Below, piece by piece: positions 29,101 to 34,699 of a DNA stretch of 56,324 bases. The stretch is from Candidatus Omnitrophota bacterium (GTDB taxonomy: Bacteria > Omnitrophota > Gorgyraeia > 2-01-FULL-45-10): contig JAFGJL010000023.1 in NCBI GenBank assembly GCA_016929115.1, positions 1-56,324 of the forward strand. Reading direction: 5' to 3'. Under the pieces are notes generated by a model. That model worked only from the letters and a program-made list of their open reading frames with translations, was not told the origin of the DNA and did not search any database. Within the stretch, counting starts at the first letter, position 1; each line of letters begins with the position of its first letter. A program made the position numbers and the translations under genes.

Positions 29101-30225
29101 AATACAGTCCACCTGATAAATGATCTCGACTCTTTGGCGGGCGACCTGGCGGCCGTCGTGAAGCCGGGCGGCATCGTAGCGTTCAACACCGGTTATTTCA
29201 GGGAGAACGAAAGCGAGCTCCGATACTTCCAGAGGTCTGCCATGGGCCGGATGGTCAGGGCCTTCAGGCGGGAAGGCAGGGACGATCTCATCAAGGCGCG
29301 CCAGCGGATAAAGATAAGGTCGGCGGAAGATTATAAGATAGCTCTGGAAAAGGCGGGATTCGAAATAGTTTCAATAGAGAGAAAGAAAACCGCGATAACG
29401 CTCGATGAGCTGGCGGCGTTTTATAAGAAGCCCTTGACAACCGACTACATCTCGCCTTCGATGAGCCCCCTGGACAGGCGGGGCCTTATCATAAAGCCGT
29501 TGCATGCGAAGATAGAAGAGATGAAACGCGAAGGAAAGGCATCGATAGAAGGGGAATGGCTCTATGTCGTCGCTAAGAACAAGACGAAAACAAAAGCGGA
29601 AAAACCGATCTTTGTCAGAAAGCTCACCGACGATAATGAGCTGATACAGAATGTGAAAGAGGCGATAGTGACCAGGTCGCTTACTAAGAAGGTCGTGCTT
29701 GCGTTCGACAAGGACCTGGCAGGGCTCCAGGGGGCAAAAGTGCTGGCGGTATTCAAGAGGCTGAAAGAACTGAAGGAGAACCCCGAATTTTCCAAGCTCC
29801 TCCCTGACTTCGAAATCGTAGGATTAGATTCCCCGGTCGAGAAACTGCCGGAAGAACTCCGGGAACATTTAGATAAGCAGGGCGTCGAGGTCTTCATGTT
29901 CGCCAGGGCCACTGAAAGAGCCAAGCTTTCCGCCGTTGAGCCAAAGACGCACGCCGCTTATATTGACGAAACTCAGTTCCAACTCTTTTCTTATGATACA
30001 TATTATCCTCTTATGGAGATAGTGACGATAGCATTGTCCCAAGCCATAGATCCGCGTACGATAGGCGAGGTCTCCCGCATAGCCGGTGAGCTTGGAATCG
30101 ATAAGCCCGCGATCGATGAAAGCGGCGCATTGTTATTTGTTCTATTGCCAAATGCCACGCCTATCAGGATAACCGATCCCATTAAGCAGTATGCTCTCCT
30201 TAAGCAGCTCCTCGTCAGCGCCTAA
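17104..30225 (+). CDS. Giant multidomain secreted/membrane-associated protein (4373 aa): SNase, arginase-fold UPF0489-like, HEAT, wHTH-like, kinase-like, SAM methyltransferase
   Basis: Single uninterrupted frame; N-terminal hydrophobic signal (PIALLLVITFLLQDIVWANP), further TM segments, recognisable domain motifs listed as sub-features. Confidence 0.93.
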   Translation: MRKSLTYIRPIALLLVITFLLQDIVWANPDIIQRNACSASTLAVPNRHTDIAGMELRVQNLLGFSFKYILESTDISKFNLRLMPDVDGTQLVLDFNEKHKEGEDWVVPCLATDEHGGSWRYEAVVAPDNKSFILRKPGEKTIPVIAPLEAGKIAAPDTIRKGETTEPDAEAVLTASLKEQIRKYFSHVSASLVLFAATSHDALAGVAENAGSGTLRALTIATLTILIIGIAAAITIIWRISYAKKSVRKRDDGDDAYTLGQVKRALNVYGIPSSRFLLGCINNDPEALEQLPDLSPQNNANQRRLYLAILTELKAAFPEADIGTGNIEDAAFIAFRKICDNEMSYDNPMSPKFFPTIINVPKAGLAPIMQSRFPYRGKIKGFSRKGPRPSGKGSMGAVDNRLLVAMAAVTALIAGSIAIGMAIRKISGEPSRPQLEAPREPVKPAAEKINALDLNVVKRVVDGDTVELEDGAKVRFIGIDTPESRMSPKLRKDAERSGQDTKTIMAMGKKAAEFTRKLVEGKKVRLEFDVERTDRYGRTLAYIYLEDGTFVNAEIIKQGYASVMTVPPNVRHADEFLKLYREARENSRGLWAPEPVPGQKPEKPPAGPLGIIIGMIRKREERGDRSKGRSKKKMSGGDGDASDSDKPLRQKELADMLAAGDPNTVLDNILEQGDDRMILAILEYASDAGIAAELVSKLDGRMAGLRTRTVGALLESLVREKEWLLAWEAVKRYKLDNVRHPVFEKIRAIYAKMPRDTVKSDRDSAGSGLSEKIRKKVIELRGLRHQLVQLASDLEVCEEEPYSFDISNDAYTRRSTVTTLIMVLKYLKKEEITKEVLREIDVCREALSRAAPLLKMTVEVQKFTEGMVGKEDALKAIAVRNMMKEMEQALKLCEKFVPGESPDMAAVSALHEDRNRRLAELIWDNKVYKIADGRVSALLYEKSEFGSFGERLRYLRHRLAQKIRIPFADLGIWWTVARRLKRIRQKDGVLEKMADSQKLDVSGLVTAEYSASGIRELLSRVAQIGNNILIVKDHFCLFDDGPIAHTRRGTSGRHTALWLGSKLFTHPDITDEDIALLMLEETKHILFPDAPHDKIRHSEELRKKLLRCSRGLGEIPSEKLCEADMSASKNKIGTDTNIPAAQKIPEVQVYLEHDRVFYQVTGALDAGKIPAGLPLIVFDYHSDNFETNPGNGIGPANWVSYAARSGAVGDIFWAYPPDDHSLLYRENDCFKDTDSDWKSLILRNLPLFGKGVILSFDMDYFARIEDAGQVGLLPEAGQVRRQILEVFRFLREKGIPVHLVNGAYSSPRHAPMSYNKEFSDALFEAVLENKGFGPGTPHIDQPMDDEKEEDPAEFNRKAFSLLGNVVRAELGEDFKGTYWAGGCDIEICKTVGGEWNVQGLDYESGKYNKRYKRDYDDPNKVKEAGFTPVSWDVMTLELPPAISLGSQDAALIKHPGGDYHSFREGLWYCVTASLREGGLLITDTPIPEEYTDVYERIVDLAGKDGVEEIEYIWDEGCPRKLKLKLYRRKTYPDVTRQLQLIDKAAVAPEDKIRVLTGFLGNYGHLEEVRRRLVDIGQPAIPHLVKALISCKDGFIRGIIVRILIESSHRSIIPTLIDCLGDEERLVKNSASQALVKFGLVAVPFLIEALPDDEMKVEMAYEERQEIRARSDRIEDVLKDIGSPAVPVMIDALKRKAGNESEERRCLSILYVLEKIGDKRAVGVLCEIGKNRSQSKAGEQMRLLAVRAFGKIGGKAALKTLREILFDDGEDADMKSRAATSYTSIEIPEAKSENIRLLIGLLASWEQNYVEPGERLVQIGEPAIPPLIAALRDKSNDKCMRLRIANLLGRIKDARAIPALTGFLLEQVSERDEPPVKKGGFLFFDDRGEFFPYIAKILVGFGPEAREAIPLLKKMLKDEDEEYRKAAEDALKNIEPQNTEGHATSAPPAGSPAECLRTIFCDSGLRTRTDISAKDLLGKRKKADGTAALSPRTIYKELEILKAVGILIKGTRPHTCQLRPELLNLPPPVNGSLHPTVEKLCGIKVRGIEWLRRYSVPPEAIRKLRAKIRGILPAPSGSNIVYGTDIEEFNEAKRVLLGHVPSTSKTKTEKIKFLAFWYNSLKALGVLKEALDKYKRKTRIAAEIISAIRDLKRYGILYEQITKKGGVEQKSVVGTIWHAATEIAKSENVRKFFTIIINYPDNCITLRFHFPRNRPFQRLGRLMARLRGLFKHRGIDTDIRAEDVDTDNTRGDIRIELNINIANLHSFWRALGTSGIKTNERGYYRAFTDEELIEKTEQRAKSLLDGIKDRKEREDFIAYVWGRGTEDAPGIIGILRDKNKYGCLRHITVETLRGGVETFQAAPGNKCSYSDLRLLGKYNPYFASYIPEDEGIIQRWIYLARGAGSVFETAYLKRLLKGRLDEDYMFFISEHTLGHQRNPRQGVRTEMSDLVLGGIKDFKSLKLAMMRRLRKSYYTRCEIRIAGKPGWVKFRKNRLREDEEGRRRESMPVYDRPGGGAKIIAWIERVKQNPASGKPVIESVKMTDQEERYLSSDEIEKIETVDGKGEATKGVGSENDIIIPYAANALYAQLRATPILNGLKYTDKNGKPIVPKVCIIDEVGHGSWDLFAAFVIEELSRKDMEDIDELRLREECARRLGREIRPPEDGHLSRITEEELGDWEDLENAIKDIRRKDDESVDVVNFIGRQGTGKILTRIIPGYPSLNEQKMMDDFGIGQKEARRAIKWVTDKAGIVPHPYMVDRSEGSALPVYYDYIPIRLESREIHIGAYLKAMLIYNGVIEYYKRGYKRWGVKILKGLVKSRSLPERVRLAALDAIGVFPYKETIDALCSIGKNKRLFDKAQDTALDVLEMIMDEAVVFGADRDIERVKDYQSLFHREALVRKISKKRAFPELKDAAGKILACIKDARERFIVVGIGFKDYDGLPIMERKRYRFARVNESLIYVVPIMSDTTEGAAKELDRLKQTLDAGAAILAPKDVVAQDGQGARIDRGYLAKLIGRENRKKKYGENGPESATPLIKSAVKDIRVDDFAERISWVLGNDEIAGKFYPSGKKISGITITGFSSKRGRDILDLSIEEEGGGATAFRLALYKKGYGLDTDIKDRYERLADRFVIMYRNFMLLDHGRDFDTVRIGLTDEITGLIMEAFRNHLEGEVFEFTQSGSDARVYKDASSKLVVKELVDQHRDVFRMPSPFYNSPMISYKLARQYLGHLTIRFALFENLKIKVKEKDGIVREKVIKNAVVQKFVQEFFKEGMWDPKANYRRYNGILADAISRGDMDTAKLLIEEYLINIRALIKRGIVDWDVKPDNYGYDPSVGHIGCLDMGKVVKWSDVNRDTTRIFLRNLQFTRDSVHDWAKSVLPAEKADELKKYFEDACRDVFRIRDDFSFDISKTVDELENQTSYGELDEDIKDLSGRTISGLPVCYAGYAKTREKAVGLIAAHLRDSGVDVDSLERLFARIGFSEASRRYDLTQYFGRSVASADIFYADFEDDDYCGIKVRKTGTAPTAAAVLARREYEGQPLTDEEYEAIVGEVCRILLRYYMPQQDVYNLLARVLNLDAAVFVNRRLSVEREFSKIDFSKLNENHKLLFRDLLGIDGSEITLEDAMVAFDKLRETRFYPWHIGLDNFSVRREGGGFRVEILSFDEFVRKCREAEAVMRMHDELGIKLSEVFDSLEPVLGPSGAAAFLEKLYFQSLNNFPLLEEVVPKRLQTLYEKKQGLLSGAYLEKKFPLAVVSPREERRISPHSAYVLLRSEFNGSWQSTAMIRLMVRGNGLRGLFPFDIVNRNLETLVYLGLAEREGEGAAAFYKAFEITGREFTDIVEPVLKRLGGAPTSVEKENARNELWIRGIRNLADREGRPLSAPRVPAKKARPDTAEAEREPAKSGGEVVQDWYRDVNRHLAKLSGVTSGSSVLEIGAGTGISTAIIMEQLQYKGDIIALEPNPAHLRFTQMAMGDSRARFIQAAAEQVRDVVKEPVDASFLFNTVHLINDLDSLAGDLAAVVKPGGIVAFNTGYFRENESELRYFQRSAMGRMVRAFRREGRDDLIKARQRIKIRSAEDYKIALEKAGFEIVSIERKKTAITLDELAAFYKKPLTTDYISPSMSPLDRRGLIIKPLHAKIEEMKREGKASIEGEWLYVVAKNKTKTKAEKPIFVRKLTDDNELIQNVKEAIVTRSLTKKVVLAFDKDLAGLQGAKVLAVFKRLKELKENPEFSKLLPDFEIVGLDSPVEKLPEELREHLDKQGVEVFMFARATERAKLSAVEPKTHAAYIDETQFQLFSYDTYYPLMEIVTIALSQAIDPRTIGEVSRIAGELGIDKPAIDESGALLFVLLPNATPIRITDPIKQYALLKQLLVSA
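18466..18876 (+). other. Staphylococcal nuclease (thermonuclease) domain within the giant ORF
   Basis: VVKRVVDGDTVELEDGAKVRFIGIDTPES...RTDRYGRTLAYIYLEDGTFVNAEIIKQGYA; SNase catalytic Asp/Arg/Asp-Thr/Glu/Arg positions all visible. Confidence 0.93.
20489..20519. repeat. Degenerate GGGACAGAC repeat inside the giant ORF
   Basis: aaaaataaaatagggacagacaccaatatccc, encoding KNKIGTDTNIP; resembles copies at 6431, 14905 and 34614. Confidence 0.55.
20540..21120 (+). other. Arginase-fold domain (UPF0489 / peptide-arginase-like) within the giant ORF
   Basis: PLIVFDYHSDNFE...NWVSYAARSGAVGDIFW...ILSFDMDYFARIED; DxHxD and SxDxD metal-ligand motifs in the ureohydrolase order. Confidence 0.7.
21714..22914 (+). 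other. HEAT-repeat array within the giant ORF
   Basis: Repeated DIGQPAIPHLVKAL / DIGSPAVPVMIDAL / QIGEPAIPPLIAALRD / EAREAIPLLKKMLKDEDEEYRKAAEDALKNI units. Confidence 0.88.
26610..27230 (+). other. Protein-kinase-like domain within the giant ORF
   Basis: SGSDARVYKDASSKLVVKEL (beta1-beta3 Lys-like), IKRGIVDWDVKPDNYGYDPSVGHIGCLDMGKVV (DxKPDN catalytic loop plus DxG-like metal site). Confidence 0.65.
28810..29580 (+). other. Class I SAM-dependent methyltransferase domain within the giant ORF
   Basis: SSVLEIGAGTGISTAIIMEQL...IIALEPNPAHLRFTQM...VVKPGGIVAFNTGY. Confidence 0.88.
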
Positions 30226-30257
30226 GCCTATACAGCATAATAATAATACAATACTAC

Positions 30258-30286
30258 TTGACATGGCGGCCTGCCTGTGCTATCTT
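30258..30286 (+). promoter_or_regulatory. Sigma70-type promoter of the FecR gene
   Basis: TTGACA -17 nt- TATCTT, 31 nt before the ATG at 30318; the ORF track start at 30258 is the -35 box. Confidence 0.75.
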
Positions 30287-30317
30287 TTATGTTAAGATTT
30301 CTAAAAAGGAGGAAACA

Positions 30318-31094
30318 ATGTTAAGGAAAATAGGCGTTCTTTTTGTCTTTACGGCCGTTCTCGGCCTTATGGCCGCGCCGGCGTTTGTCCAGGCCGCCGG
30401 ATCGAGCGATGAAATAGAGATGAAGGCCACGGTCACTACCCTCAAAGGCGATGTCATGATAACGCCGGCCGGTTCAACAGCGGCCCATCCGGCAAAAGCC
30501 GGTGAGGTCCTCGGCACAGGCGATAAGATAGAGACAGGTGCCGGAAGCATCGAGATAACCATGACCAACAACAACGTTATCATCCTTGGCGCCGAATCGA
30601 AGCTTGTGCTCACCTCCCTTAAATTGAACTACAAGACGAACGAATACGAGAACCTGATGGCCTGCGACTACGGAGAGGTGCGCGCCAAGGTAGAGAAACT
30701 GCGCGGCAAGTCCAAGTTCCAGGTCAAGACGCCTACAGCGATATGCGGCGTTAGAGGCACGACATTCTATATGGTGGTAAGCCCGACAGGCGAGACAAGG
30801 GTATTCGTCGCCGACGGGACTGTCGATATGACGAACCCGGCTACCGGCAATACGTTCGTTGTAGTCGCCGGCGAAGCGGCGCTTTCATCGGTTGATGGCA
30901 CGCTCACAGAGCTTACCGGCGAAGAGAAGGATGCCATCATAGCGGAGTATGAGGCGGTCGCGGGCGGCGAAATACCGGGCGAGATAGTAGTCCCCGAAGC
31001 GCCGAACCAGATCGACGATCCGCAGTCAATAACCGAGAACATGCCGACTCAGGAGGGCGGTGCGACACCGACTTCTCCGAGCCCGAGCGATTGA
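30318..31094 (+). CDS. FecR domain-containing secreted protein
   Basis: Start ATG 30318 after aaaggagg; signal peptide, VTTLKGDVMITPAG...GEVLGTGDKIETGAGSIEITMTNNNVIILGAESKL...FQVKTPTAICGVRGTTFYM. Confidence 0.92.
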   Translation: MLRKIGVLFVFTAVLGLMAAPAFVQAAGSSDEIEMKATVTTLKGDVMITPAGSTAAHPAKAGEVLGTGDKIETGAGSIEITMTNNNVIILGAESKLVLTSLKLNYKTNEYENLMACDYGEVRAKVEKLRGKSKFQVKTPTAICGVRGTTFYMVVSPTGETRVFVADGTVDMTNPATGNTFVVVAGEAALSSVDGTLTELTGEEKDAIIAEYEAVAGGEIPGEIVVPEAPNQIDDPQSITENMPTQEGGATPTSPSPSD

Positions 31095-31172
31095 CTGACG
31101 GAGAAGCGGTCCCTGACTAAAGATTGAGTTGGCAAGGTAACTTGCATTTATCATTCATAATTTAAGGAGGAA

Positions 31173-32348
31173 GTGATGGACCGAAGACTGGTTTTGTTGT
31201 GTGCGGTCATATTTTTGGCTGTAGCGTTCGTATCTTATGCAAACGCACAACCGGGTGAAGGCATAAAATGCGGACAAGGGACGATACACATCATCGGTAA
31301 GGCCCAGGAACAGTACGATTCCAACATATTCCTTGACCCGAGCGGCGCGAAGGATGACTGGGTCACCACGCTTACTCCCGGGATGACGGTTGAATATCCG
31401 TTCGCGGGTGATAACCTGCTCAGGGCCGGTTACATAGTGGATTTTCTCATGTACGGCGAATACACCAAGCAGAACGCCATCAATCATACAGTCAACGCCG
31501 GCGTCGACATGCAGTTGCGGGATGTGAAGATATCGGTCGACGATGTGTTCAGGCATGTCTATGACCGTCCGGACACGGAATTCACCCAGCGCCTGACAAG
31601 GGATATCAATAACCTCGGCGTGAAAGCATCGGCCGAGTATAACAGGCTTGGCTATGAGCTGGGGTATAACAATATATACACCTATTACGAAACAGAGGGT
31701 TACCAATACGAGAACAGGTTCGACAACCTGATCAACGGCATCATAACATACAGGATATACACAAAGACGAAACTCCTCTTTGAATTCGATTACGGCAATA
31801 TCAATTACGTGAAGAAGATAAACTCGGACTCCAATTCTTACCAGGGATTGGTCGGCATAAGGGGTGAGCTCACCGCGAAGTGCACGGGCGAGATAAAGGC
31901 CGGCTGGCAATACCGAGATTATACAAGAGAGACGGAAAACGACTTTGACAGCCTGGTTACCATGGCCGGCCTGGAGGAGCGATTTACCGAGCGTGATACC
32001 CTTAAAATAAACTGGCTGCGTTCGCCGTTCGAGTCCCTATACACAGGCACGAACTACTACATCATGAACATGCTTAACGGAAGCTATATCCATAAGTTTA
32101 CCGAGAAGTTCTCGGGTAATGTAGGCGCCGGCTACCAGCTCGCGCAATACCCGACGGAGACCACGGAGGCCGCCGTTACGCAGAAAAGACTGGACAGCAC
32201 ATGGTCGGTGGGAGCAGGCGTCGAGTATGCGCCCCAGAAGTGGATAGTCTGCAAGGCCGGCTATGAATTCAGGCAGAGAGATTCCAATTTCGGTATTTAC
32301 AGTTGGGACGAAAATTTAGCGACTGCTTCAGTAAGCATGATCTATTGA
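31173..32348 (+). CDS. Outer membrane beta-barrel protein (BBP2-like, EPS-associated)
   Basis: 391 aa, signal peptide, alternating aromatic beta-strand pattern (NSYQGLVGIRGELTAKCTGEIKAGWQYRDYTRE); upstream of the export gene. Confidence 0.78.
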   Translation: MMDRRLVLLCAVIFLAVAFVSYANAQPGEGIKCGQGTIHIIGKAQEQYDSNIFLDPSGAKDDWVTTLTPGMTVEYPFAGDNLLRAGYIVDFLMYGEYTKQNAINHTVNAGVDMQLRDVKISVDDVFRHVYDRPDTEFTQRLTRDINNLGVKASAEYNRLGYELGYNNIYTYYETEGYQYENRFDNLINGIITYRIYTKTKLLFEFDYGNINYVKKINSDSNSYQGLVGIRGELTAKCTGEIKAGWQYRDYTRETENDFDSLVTMAGLEERFTERDTLKINWLRSPFESLYTGTNYYIMNMLNGSYIHKFTEKFSGNVGAGYQLAQYPTETTEAAVTQKRLDSTWSVGAGVEYAPQKWIVCKAGYEFRQRDSNFGIYSWDENLATASVSMIY

Positions 32349-32405
32349 TCCCGCCGTTTGGCTTTCCTGGCTAGATCAGTTCCAAATACGGAATGGAACC
32401 ATATA

Positions 32406-32975
32406 ATGCGTATACTATCGGTGATCATATCGGTTTTATCGGTCTTTTTGCTGGCAACTCCCGTCTTATGCGAAGAGTATAAGATAGAGACAGGCGACCT
32501 GCTGCACATCACCGTTTTTGAGCAGCCCGACATGGAGACGAAGGCCCGCGTCACGAAGGGCGAGATATCGTTCCCGCTTTTGGGCAACGTCAAGGTCGAG
32601 GGGCTTGCCATATCGGAACTCGAGAAGAAGCTCGAAGCATTATTAGAGAAGGACTATCTTGTAAACCCGCGGGTGAGCGTCAGGGTCGAGGAGTACCATC
32701 CCAAGAAAGTTTTCGTATTGGGTTCGGTCGATAAACCGGGGGCATACGATCTCTCGAAAGAGAAGCCGACGACAGTCCTTGAGGCGATAACGATGGCCGG
32801 CGGGTTTACCAAGACAGCCGCTGTCAATGATACTAAGATAATACGGAAAAAATCCGGCGGCCAGGAAGAGACTATAAAGGTAAGGATAACGGACATCACC
32901 CAGAAGGGCGATAAGGATAAGGACGTCCAGGTCCAGCCCAATGACGTCGTCTTCGTCCCCGAGAGCTTCTTCTGA
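32406..32975 (+). CDS. Polysaccharide biosynthesis/export protein (Wza-like, Poly_export/SLBB)
   Basis: EEYKIETGDLLHITVFEQPDMETKARVTKGEISFPLLGNVKVEGLAISELEKKLEALLEKDYLVNPRVSVRVEEYHPKKVFVLGSVDKPGAYDL. Confidence 0.95.
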   Translation: MRILSVIISVLSVFLLATPVLCEEYKIETGDLLHITVFEQPDMETKARVTKGEISFPLLGNVKVEGLAISELEKKLEALLEKDYLVNPRVSVRVEEYHPKKVFVLGSVDKPGAYDLSKEKPTTVLEAITMAGGFTKTAAVNDTKIIRKKSGGQEETIKVRITDITQKGDKDKDVQVQPNDVVFVPESFF

Positions 32976-32976
32976 T

Positions 32977-34650
32977 ATGGACACACCTATCCAGGAACGC
33001 GAGATTGAAATAAACCTCCAGGATTACCTGAGGATAATCCAGCGCAGGCGCTGGGCCATCTTCACTTTCTTTGTCGTCACCGTCTTCACCGTCACCATCG
33101 CCACATTCCTGATGGTCCCGATCTATCGCGCCACCTCGACCGTTTTGATCGACGAAGAGACTCCCGACGCCCTTTCAGTGAGGGATAACTTCGCGTTGGG
33201 CTCGTCCGGCTATATCGGATACAGGGAGTATTATCAGACGCAGCTTGAGATAATAAAGAGCAGGGCCATCGCCAAAGAAGTGTATTACGTCCTGCAGCTG
33301 GCCAATATCCCGGAATTCGCCGAGGCCAAGGATCCCATAGAGCTCTTCCTGAAAAAGCTGAAGGTCGAGCCCTCGAGGAATACGCGGCTGGTCTATATCC
33401 ATTTCGAGGATAAGGATAAAGAGATAGCAACTTCCGCGGTAAATAAGCTCGCGTCGGTCTATGCGGCGCGAAACCTCATCGCTATTTCAAAGAACGAGAA
33501 CGTCAACCTCATCAAGAACGAATACCTGAAACTGCAGTCGAAATACTCCGAGATGAACAAGATATACAAGGATAAGCATCCGCAGATGATCCGCCTGAAA
33601 CAAGAGATAGCCCAGATGGAAGAGAGGATGCGAAAAGAGCAGGAGGACCCGTTTAAGGCGACAGGCCTTAAATCGAACAATGTCAGGGTGATAGACGAGG
33701 CAGAGGTCCCCAAGAATCCCGTAAGGCCTAAAAAGGCGCAGAATATACTCATCGCGATGATAGCCGGGTTATTGGGCGGCGTCGGTTTGGCTTTTCTGGC
33801 AGATTATCTGGATAATACCGTCAAGACGGCCGATGATGTCGAGCGCCTCGCGAAGTTGCCGCTTCTTGGTTACGTTCCTACTATTGAATCAAAATACTCG
33901 GAGATAGAAAAAGACAAGTTCGTCCATCTGATGCCGAAATCCGCGGTGAGCGAGGGCTACCGCGCCATACGGACGAGCATCCTCTTCTCGAGCCCGGAAG
34001 AGCAGATGATACGTGATATCCTTGTAACGAGCGCCGGCCCGAAAGAAGGTAAATCCACAACCGTCTCCAATCTCGCCATCACCATGGCGTCAAGCGGTAA
34101 CACCGTCCTTCTCGTCGACGCCGATATGCGCAAGCCCAGGGTCCATACGATATTCAAAATAAAGAACGACGTGGGCTTGAGCAGTTTTCTCACAGGTAAG
34201 GCAGGCCTGGAAGAGGTGGTAAGAAAGACCGATGTCCCGAATCTCTCCATCGTCACCTGCGGCCATATCCCGCCGAACCCGTCCGAGCTTTTAGGCACAA
34301 AGCGCATGAAGGAATTCATAGAGCAGGCAAAGACAAAGTTCGACAGGATATTCTTTGACAGCCCGCCGCTCACCATAGTCACCGATAGCGTTGTCCTGTC
34401 CGGCATAATCGGCAATACCGTCGTCGTCATAAACAGCAAAAAGACCTCAAAGAGCGCGCTCCACCATTCAAAACAGCTCCTTACCAACGCGAGAGCCAAT
34501 GTCCTTGGCGTTGTCCTGAACAACCTCGTCATAGAGCGCGGGGACCATTACTACTCGCACCATTACTATTACAGCAAAGACGGAAGTTATTACGGCAAAG
34601 ATACGGATAAGGAAAAAATAGGGACTGTCCCCAGCGTGTCTAAAGCGTAG
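32977..34650 (+). CDS. Wzc-like polysaccharide co-polymerase / tyrosine autokinase (BY-kinase)
   Basis: Wzz domain at the N-terminus (LQDYLRIIQRRRWAIFTFF), Walker A TSAGPKEGKSTTVSNLA, Walker A' VLLVDADMRKP, C-terminal Tyr cluster (YYSHHYYYSKDGSYYG). Confidence 0.96.
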   Translation: MDTPIQEREIEINLQDYLRIIQRRRWAIFTFFVVTVFTVTIATFLMVPIYRATSTVLIDEETPDALSVRDNFALGSSGYIGYREYYQTQLEIIKSRAIAKEVYYVLQLANIPEFAEAKDPIELFLKKLKVEPSRNTRLVYIHFEDKDKEIATSAVNKLASVYAARNLIAISKNENVNLIKNEYLKLQSKYSEMNKIYKDKHPQMIRLKQEIAQMEERMRKEQEDPFKATGLKSNNVRVIDEAEVPKNPVRPKKAQNILIAMIAGLLGGVGLAFLADYLDNTVKTADDVERLAKLPLLGYVPTIESKYSEIEKDKFVHLMPKSAVSEGYRAIRTSILFSSPEEQMIRDILVTSAGPKEGKSTTVSNLAITMASSGNTVLLVDADMRKPRVHTIFKIKNDVGLSSFLTGKAGLEEVVRKTDVPNLSIVTCGHIPPNPSELLGTKRMKEFIEQAKTKFDRIFFDSPPLTIVTDSVVLSGIIGNTVVVINSKKTSKSALHHSKQLLTNARANVLGVVLNNLVIERGDHYYSHHYYYSKDGSYYGKDTDKEKIGTVPSVSKA

Positions 34651-34671
34651 GCGGGGACTGTCCCTATTTTT
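34614..34671. repeat. Paired inverted copies of the GGGACTGTCCC repeat; possible terminator
   Basis: aaaaatagggactgtcccc -20 nt- ggggactgtccctattttt. Confidence 0.85.
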
Positions 34672-34699
34672 ATAAGAACCGCGTATTCCCGATTTCCCG

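Noticed and set aside
17104-30225. Interpretation of the giant ORF as several genes fused by frameshift or missed stops
   Set aside because: The frame is open throughout with coding-like composition and I see no internal RBS-ATG with stop; an assembly join cannot be excluded without reads, but the sequence itself shows one ORF.
31095-31172. gcaag-gtaa-cttgc hairpin after the FecR gene as a terminator
   Set aside because: Only a 5-bp stem with no clear U tract; too weak to call.
31155-31910. 251-aa minus-strand ORF opposite the beta-barrel gene
   Set aside because: Antisense shadow; the plus strand has RBS, signal peptide and operon context.
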